DNA from: Diplosphaera chodatii
Lineage: Eukaryota > Chlorophyta > Trebouxiophyceae > Prasiolales > Stichococcaceae
Direction of reading: 5' to 3'
NCBI GenBank assembly: GCA_032358165.1
Contig: JAALGY010000010.1
Coordinates: 1 to 64,000, forward strand
Length of the DNA stretch: 64,000 nt
Shown: piece by piece, positions 57,126 through 64,000 of the stretch
Layout of the letters: every line of letters begins with the position of its first letter
How positions within the stretch are numbered: position 1 is the first letter of the stretch
Notes under the pieces: generated by a model
Databases searched by the model: none
The model's input: only the letters and a program-made list of their open reading frames with translations
Told to the model about the DNA's origin: nothing
Made by a program: the position numbers and the translations under genes

Positions 57126-60100
57126 ATGGCAGCTGGCATGCACGCACGTCGGGCAATTGCTGGAGTTGCAGCCGCAGCTGTGATATGCAGCCTGCTGCTC
57201 ACGGCGGAGGCAGCACCACAGCTGGGTGCCGAGCAGAGCGGGGCAGTTGCACGGAGCGCCGGCGCAACAAGCAAGTGCATCGTGTATCAGCCAAAGACCT
57301 GCTGGTGAGTCGCACGCACACACCAGAGTGCTTGCAGCCGCTGACCTGAATAGTGCAGCGGGCCACCGAAGTGCAGCTCGCATCCAGGATGCGAGGCAGT
57401 GGATCTCGCAAGTGACCAACTGGCCAGACTGTGTCCTCAACAGGTTTGCGCTCCAGGCTGACCCTGCCAAGCAGCCCATATACTTCCCGCGCTGCGCGTT
57501 TGTGGACTGCAAGTTCGATGTGGAGAAGGAGCTGGTGTGCCCCTTCGCTGCCGGCGGCAGTTTTGTGGAGACCGAGAGGCAGGACTGCCCCGACTTCATG
57601 AAGGTAACCGTCGTCAGCCACGTTCACACCGCTCTGCCAACTGAACTGTCAGCGTCTCACATACATACATCATGTCGGACACACATACATAGTGATCAGC
57701 CACTGCTTAGCCAGGCGCCAATTTCCCGGGTGACACGCAGCTGTGGAGTGGTCTGAACGTGCTGAATGTGCACTCTGTGCAACATTGCAGAATGGCCAAC
57801 TGTTCGCACTGCAGGCTGCATGCGACTTTCAACCGTGCAATGAAATGAAGTTGCATGTGACGGCGTGCAGGTAGCAAAGCGGAAGCTGCCGGGCTGCGGC
57901 AAGGCGTGCTGCGGCGGCGTGGTGCCCGGCAAATTTGTCAAGGAAAAGGCCGACCCTGCGGCCATGCACTACAGGGCTGCCAAGGGGGCCGGCTGCCAGT
58001 ATGTCAACTACCGGCGCCATGAGGTAGGGGTGTGCCGTCCCTCTGCGTCCAAGTGTGGGTGCATGCCAGGCTGCAATGGCTATCTGAGCTGCACTGGTGA
58101 GTTGATGGCAAATAAGATGATGGTCGTGTTGTTGTAGTGCCAATGCTGCGCCCGATTCCGAAACCCTGAGCTGCAGGGGTCTGCGGCCCGCCCATCCCCT
58201 GGCATGACGTCTGCAGCCAGGTGGCAGATCGGGCTTGCTTCAACATCTTCAAGCGCCATCACATCTCACTTGCAGGTGCTGGACAAGCTGCTGGGCGAGA
58301 ACATCGACATCGTGGTGGCAGGGGACTCGATGATGCGGCAGCTGTACACACGGCTGGTGCAGATGCTGCGGGGCCGCCGCCGCGTGTTTGACTACAGGGT
58401 GCGCGGATCAACCTATCATGGCACTCCTGGGCCTCGGACGACTCCCGGCTGGCAGTTTCTCACGGCAGGAGCACCAGCCCACGTCCTGCGTGCTGCGGAC
58501 GTCTGCAGTTCAGCTCCGGCTGGTGGTTGTGCTGCAGGTGCACACACACGCGAGCTATTCATACTGCGACGAGGGCGATGCCTTTCGCACCGCCAGCTAC
58601 CTGGCCAACATGAAGCAGCCAGGTGCCTCCAGAAAACAGCTCCCTCTGATGGACGCTGGCAGGCCATGAGACACAGGAGCCTGCTCTCTGGCAGCTGAGA
58701 GTGACGCATGTTATTGCAATATGTGCAGCGCCTCGATCCACCAATGCCTGGGAACTGCTGAGCTGATGTGTGCTGCGACGTGCTGCAGAGAAGAAGTACC
58801 TGCTGGATGTGATCCCGGAGTTTTTTTCGCGCGACCAGGACCAGCTGGGGCCCAAGCAGTGCACGCGCGGCGTCGGCCGCATCGACTTCCTGCACGCGCC
58901 GCTGTTGGCCACGCATGGCGACGTGCGCCGCTTTCTGCGCCCACCCTGCAGTGCCCTGCCACACCTTTTGGCCGTCGAAGCGGCTTGCATCCCCAGCCAG
59001 TCCCAGAACCGTGTGCATGCGCGCCCCTGGCGAGACTGCCGGCGGCCAGCTCCCCAGCTCCCCGGCAGCAGGCACTGCACGACACCAGAACTTGCAGCTG
59101 GGTAGTGTTGCGGGTGCGACAGCCTTGCTCCCTGCAGGCACTGGAGGCGTACGTCAAGCAGGCGGACCCCAAGCGCAAGCTGGTCATCCTGTCCTATGTG
59201 GGCGTGTGGACCAAGGTGGGGGTCCATCAGCTCATTCTTGCCCCACCCGCTGCCCACCGTGCTGTCAGCCTCCCGCACACCTGCGCATGTTGTAAGGCAT
59301 TGCGGTGCTGTGGCTGCGCATTGAGGTCCACAGACTGTGCGGCCGTTCTGCATTGCGCAAGTGCCCCTGACGGCAGCATGTATGTCCCCTGCTCGGACGT
59401 GGACCGATTGCAAGCGGCGCCTGCCTGTTGTCCCTGTGCGCATGGCTGCGAATGCTTCTGCAAGCACACTATATGCTTGCACCTTCATCAGTGTCTGGGA
59501 TCTAAGGAAGTGTCACTAATGGTGGCTGCAGGTGCACCAGATCCCGGCAAAGTACTTCCGGTCGCTGGAGCAGGTGCTGAAGCGGCCCCAGGGCGCCGTC
59601 ATCCTCACCCTGAGCGTGCCGACGCTCAAGGAGGTGCGCCCACACTTTTCAAGATGGTCACTCACCTCGAGTCGAAGAGCAGGCGCCTCGAGCGCTTGCT
59701 CACCCCAGACAAAAAGGTTCTGGCCTGGCAGCAGCGGCGAGTTCCGAAGGGACCGTCTGCTGCTGGACGGCATGGGTGGTCCGACCAGCTGGTGTGCTGC
59801 GCGCAGGTGCGGGCGGCGGGCAGGGCTGCCAAGTACCGGGTGCGCGCGGCGCAGCTGCGAAAGTGGGCGGAGCAGAGGTCACCGGCCGTGGGCTTCATCG
59901 ACTTCGACTCGCTGTCGCTGGCGCCCAACGGGCCGCCCAACACCAAGAGCGACAAGTGAGCCCAATCACAGCCGCTTATATGACGTGACAAGGCAGTGAT
60001 CCCGTTCAAAACACCGCCAGCGACGCATTCTTCTTGTCACAAAAGGCTGACAGGCCCCTTTGCTGAAAGGTCCCTGAGCAGCCGAAAATGGTACAGCTTG

Positions 60101-62926
60101 ACATATGATCATAGGCTGGCAGGTCGAGTCTTGAGCTCAGGCTGACACATGAGCTTGACCTGCGTTGCCGTGCCAGCGCAGGCACTGGAGCTGCTACACT
60201 ACGTGGCCGCAGGAGAGCCGCGGCGGGGCGGCGATGGCGAAGCTCCGGCGGGAGATGCTGGCCGTCAACTCCTTCCGGGAGCGCCTGTACGACAACCCCG
60301 TCGGCCACATCTGGATGACCACCGACGGTGAGCCCCGATGGTGACGACACTCTGATGGCCTTGACGTGCTGCTGCCAAGGCAAGGCTGCTGCTGATTGCT
60401 TGCTAGTCTTCGATGCCGCTGGCATTTGCGGGAGGCCTGCTGCATGCGATGTCCAAGTCGCCAGCGTGAATCTGCGCCAGCCTGTGCTGAGCTGCGTCTT
60501 ATGCGACTTTGCAGGCGAGTGCTACGACGAGATGAACCGCGCGGTGTGGGTGGTCGCCCTCAACGCCATCATGCAAACCTCAGCTGGAGCCAAAGGCAAC
60601 TTCAGCTTTGCGTCGGGCGCCTTTGACAAGCTGTCGCCGCCTGTCTACGAATCTGATGTGCGCCCTGATCCTGTCGGTGTTCCCATGCGCCTTTCAGACT
60701 CCATGACACAAAGAACGGGCAGTGTGCCAATCCACAGCCAGCTTGCAGTTGCATGGAGTGCTGGCCACCGCACGCTGCATGCCTGCTTGCGTGTCGTCCC
60801 GTCCACCACCGCCATCAGCACCCTACGCCCACTGTGAATCTTCTGCGTACTGCAGGAGGCGATGGCGAGCAGCGCCCAGGAGACCGCGGTGCTGAAGGCC
60901 GTCAACAAGATCCTCGCCGGCCAGGCGGCCAAGAAGAAGGGTGGCGGCGGCGCCAAGGCTGGCGGCGCCGCCGCCGCCGTTGCCGCCGCCGCAGCCGGCA
61001 GCAGCGCCGGCGGCGCCGTGCCCAGCGTCCCGAGCCGCGGCGCAGCTGCGGGCGCGCTCGCCGCTGACAAGGCTGGCGCCGGCGGCGCCCCAGGCCGCGC
61101 CGCAGCTGCAGGCACGCCTGCTGCCGGCAAGGCTGGGCCAGGCGGCCTCCCTGCCAACATGCAGGCGTCCAGCACGCGTCCACAGGGCGCTGCTGCCGCC
61201 AGCAGCGGGCGCACTTCAGGTGGCGGCGGCGTCAGGGGCGGTGGCAGCCCTGGCAGCCCGGCCAAGGCCACCAAAGCAAAGCCAGTCAAGGATGTCGTCG
61301 ATGTGACTGTTGGCGCGGCTGCAGCAAAGTCACGCGGCAGCAGCATCGGCGGCTCTGGCAGCCCATCCAAGCCTGCACCAGCAAAGCAAGTCAAGAAAGT
61401 AGTCGATGCTACAGTTGGTGCGGCCGCAGCAAAGACGCTCGGCAGCAGCGGGGGCAGCCCTGGCAGCCCATCCAAGCCTGCACCAGCAGAGCAAGTCAAG
61501 AAAGTGGTCGATGCTACAGTTGGTGCGGCCGCAGCAAAGGCACTCGGCGGCAGCGGGGGCGGCTCTGGCAGCCCAGCCAAGGCTGCACCAGCAAAGCAAG
61601 TTAAGGAAGCGGTCGATCCTGTTGCAGGCCAGCGTGCCAAGGGGACGAGCGGCAGCAGCGCTGGCGGCAAGCCCAGCGCTTTGCCCGGCGCAGATTTGGC
61701 AGAAGAAGCGCTCAGCAGCGCCACGAAAGCAGCTGCCGCCGCTGGCAGCCGGATCAGCAGCAACCTACAAGATGCTGCGCGCAGTGCCAGCAGCGCTGCA
61801 GGGGGGGCTGCCGCCGCTGCAGTCGCCGGCAAAGACTGGCTGCAGGCCGAGATGGAGCAAAGCCTCGGCGCCGGCAGCAGCAAAAACAGCTCTGCCGGGG
61901 CCGCAGCAGGCGGCGCCAGAGGCGACAGCCCTGCCAGCAGCCGCCAGGCCAGCACGCCCGCGGCAACGGCATCGGCCAGCAAGGCCAGGCAGGGCGGGAG
62001 CCGTGGGGGCGCGGCTGAGGCGGCAGCAGGGGGCGCAGGGGGCATCGCGGAAAAGGATGCGGCGGCGGGGGATGACTCCGAGGAGGAGGCCGACCTGCAG
62101 GACTCGAGGGTCGGCACGCGCATCTGGCAGCCCCGCGCCAGGTCGGCAGGCGCCACCACAGCAGGCGGCGCAGGCGTGGGTGCGGCCAGCGGCGGCGGCC
62201 AGGCTGGAGGGGTGTCAGGCGCAGCACGCGGCGGTGGTGAGGAGGGTCCTGACAGCAGCGAGGCTGACGTCAGCAGCGGCACCGCCCGCAGCAGCGCCGA
62301 TCGCGACGGCGGCTTTGGGAAGGCTGATCACACACCTGGCAGTACCGCGGCTGACGTCAGATCAGGCGCAGCCCGCAGCAGCGCCGCCCGTGAGGGCAGC
62401 TTCGAGGCAGCTGAGTCCACGCCCGACAGCAGCGCGGCTGCTGTCAGACCAGGCGATGCCCGCGGCGGCGGTGCCAGTGGCGGCGGCGCCAGCTCTGCAG
62501 GGGTTCTGGCATCGGGCGCCGACGCGGCAGCTGGGGGCAACAGGCATGTGGACAAGCCCCAGAGCGCCCACAGCATGAGCACAGCCGGTGCCGAGGACGA
62601 GCTGAGCAGCCTCATCCTCGATACGGATGCCGAAAGCGAGGACGACGCAGTGCAGGTGCGCAGCGTGCTGTGATCCAGTTGATAACATAGGGTCGCAGTT
62701 TGTACCGATGTTCTGAACCATTGTCAATTTTGTAAGCACCCTGCCGGCAGCATGTGACATGTGGCAGTCTGCCCAATGTCTGCAGGGTGGCGGTGAAGAC
62801 AAAGAAGTAGCAAGTGCTAGTGCAACAGGCAGCAGCAAGTCTGCTGTCTCTGCAGCCCTAATGCCGGAGGATGAGACGCTGGATGTTGACGGCGAGACAG
62901 CCCCGCTGTTAGATGAGGAGGCGTGA
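57126..62926 (+). CDS. Secreted SGNH/PC-esterase-like protein with long Ala/Gly/Ser repeat tail
   Basis: The ATG at 57126 opens a signal peptide (IAGVAAAAVICSLLLTAEAA). Cys-rich exons follow: QWISQVTNWPDC and YFPRCAFVDCKFDVEKELVC (to 57603), then GCGKACCGGVVPGKF (57871-58023). Exon 58276-58398 carries NIDIVVAGDSMMRQLYTRLV, the GDS block with the catalytic Ser. Further exons: SYSYCDEGDAFRTASYLANM (58538-58622), LLDVIPEFFSRDQDQLGPKQ (58789-58921), KRKLVILSYVGVWTK (near 59.2 kb), PQGAVILTLSVPTLKE (59532-59633), VGFIDFDSLSLAPNG (59807-59955), then HWSCYTTWPQES after S-D-K (60182-60327), a likely Asp/His block. Exon 60515-60657 joins in phase to 60856-62655, a 600-codon low-complexity exon with 35- and 29-residue repeats. 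The last exon, 62786-62926, ends in acidic residues (PLLDEEA). The 57.3 kb intron and the end at 58921 are uncertain. The substrate is unknown; relatives acylate or deacylate polysaccharides. Confidence 0.7.
61288..61707 (+). repeat. 105-base (35-residue) tandem repeat in the SGNH tail
   Basis: Units begin at 61288, 61393, 61498 and 61603, exactly 105 bases apart. The conserved core is VVDATVGAAAAK followed by a Gly/Ser spacer and a KPAPA-Q-V end. Unit 4 diverges after its first third. Units 2 and 3 are nearly identical in DNA, so the expansion is recent. Confidence 0.85.
62251..62468 (+). repeat. 87-base (29-residue) tandem repeat in the SGNH tail
   Basis: Units begin at 62251, 62338 and 62425, exactly 87 bases apart; the third is partial. 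The core is DSS-ADV-SG-ARSSA-R followed by a Gly/Phe/acidic stretch. It lies downstream of, and is unrelated to, the 105-base array. Confidence 0.75.
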
Positions 62927-64000
62927 TGGCACCACGCAAATCGCATGGTAGATTTCCGATAAAGGGATTCGATTGATCATATGTTGAAACTACCAGGTGC
63001 GATAGTTGGTTCATGACGTTTGTTTCACGCCCAGCAGCTTGGGGGCTTGTCAGCAGTTGGCTAGCAGGACGTACCGTGGTTAGGCCTACTCAAGCGATAT
63101 CCTGCAGTTCTTTCTAGACCCCTGCTAAGACCTGCTTGTGGTTCCCGCGCAATCGCTGCCCCTTGATGACAAACCTCCCACAACGGCCGTTCAGCGTCCC
63201 GCGCGCCCGCGCACAGTTTTCTGACCCACACAGCTCATAAGTAGTAGGTTAGAGTCCGCCCCAGCTTGCAAGTAGCCACCCACAGGTGGCGTTGACGCAA
63301 CACCTGGTACTTTTAGTGTCGCATCCGGTGGCTCTGCGGCCGCTGTGGGCCGTTTGAGCGCCTGCGGCTTGCACGAGTATCCAGGTGCAGCTGTGCGCAG
63401 CGCCCGTGGGGCTGTTCAGCTTGTTTGGCTGCCGGCGTCAGGCGTGGAGCTGGCTGGCCAAGCGTTGCGCCTGCTTCGAGGCACCTGCCGTGGCCGCCTC
63501 AGGCTGCGCTCTGCCGCGCGCTGCGGGCGCGTAGCACCAAAAATGCTTTTGCCAGGCGGCGGCGCGGCCGGAGCCGCAGTGAGCCGCCGCTGAGCCGCCG
63601 AGAGCGCAGGTGGGTTCCTGCCACACCCTCTAACGCCCACATTGCAGCCAAAGCCAGCGGCTTTGAAGCGTCAGCTCTGCAGCTGGACTTTCATGGGCTG
63701 AGCTCCGCCCACAGGCTCCAGCGGTGCACACTTTGGCGTGGTCAGCCGGGCGCGGGTGGTCAGTCCAGCCCTGTGCTGACGACGGCAGAAAAGTACGCTG
63801 CGACACACAGTTGCGGCAGTAGCGCGTTGCTCTGCTCAGTGGCTGCTATGGTACTGTCAAGGTTGCTACGGGGTGGCAGATCGGGCAGCAGTGGCGACGC
63901 TGTGATGTTAGCCCGCCAAATGCGTCTGTCCACTGCCCGCGGCAATGCGTTCTTGGTCTGCTCAGTGTTTGCGATGTTTCCCACACCTTTGAAGCTGGCG
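62927..64000. other. 3' flank, no gene recognised
   Basis: Downstream of the SGNH gene stop. A GC-rich stretch at about 63340-63640 has open frames on both strands but no conserved protein, start context or splice pattern that I can defend. It could hold the 5' part of a gene beyond the window. Confidence 0.4.

Noticed and set aside
61288..61707. CRISPR-like array
   Set aside because: The 105-base repeats have no spacers, keep an open frame and encode protein in a spliced eukaryotic gene.
60645..62282. Open frame of 545 codons on the minus strand
   Set aside because: It is a mirror of the GC-rich repeat exon on the plus strand, which has phase-matched splice sites and a continuing terminal exon; the minus reading is low-complexity Pro/Ala/Leu with no such support.
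60862..62673. Stand-alone gene beginning at the ATG at 60862
   Set aside because: A TGCAG acceptor at 60855 continues the upstream exon in phase 0 and the donor at 62655 joins a terminal exon, so I favour one long gene; a separate gene stays possible.

Overview
This window looks like nuclear DNA of a chlorophyte green alga. Genes are cut into many short exons. Donors are mostly GTGAG or GTGCG and acceptors mostly TGCAG, and reading frames match across the introns. The products include a plant-type P5CS, a thylakoid DnaJ-type zinc-finger protein (PSA2), plant circadian MYB and GARP regulators, and an extensin-like Pro-rich protein. Exons are GC-rich with long Ala, Gly, Gln and Pro runs. The species cannot be fixed from sequence alone. 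All exon joins were made by eye from frame continuity and splice sites.

Layout, left to right. 1-9.6 kb has no recognised gene, only candidate minus-strand coding segments that end at 7340 and 8682. 9.66-18.9 kb (-) is WDR11, about 30 exons. 19.3-19.9 kb (+) is a candidate small protein with two membrane segments. 21.0-24.4 kb (-) is a LUX/PCL1-like GARP transcription factor. 25.7-29.0 kb (-) is a well-formed multi-exon gene of unknown family. 30.2-31.4 kb (+) is a hydroxyproline-rich type gene with a duplicated exon module and a broken Pro-rich frame. 32.1-36.2 kb (-) is a predicted plastid-targeted membrane protein. 36.7-40.2 kb (-) is an F-box/LRR protein. 41.2-42.7 kb (-) is an RVE8/LCL-type SHAQK-MYB. 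44.0-45.2 kb (+) is PSA2. 46.3-53.6 kb (-) is P5CS, with 19 exons resolved. 54.4-55.2 kb (+) is a small STI1-type protein. 55.7-56.4 kb (-) is DAD1. 57.1-62.9 kb (+) is a secreted SGNH esterase-like protein joined to a tail of about 650 residues that carries two tandem repeats. The last kilobase holds nothing recognisable.

Functional themes. Two predicted circadian regulators, the LUX-like GARP and the RVE8-like MYB, lie on the same strand about 17 kb apart. The shared upstream region of the MYB and PSA2 holds a perfect evening element plus two AAATATC cores. The region upstream of the LUX-like gene holds an AAATATC core 4 bases from a LUX-type CGAATC site. This suggests, as inference, a locally wired clock module that may also drive a photosystem assembly gene. 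Other genes serve proline synthesis (P5CS), N-glycosylation in the ER (DAD1), endosome-to-Golgi trafficking (WDR11), ubiquitination (F-box) and the cell surface (SGNH, Pro-rich protein).
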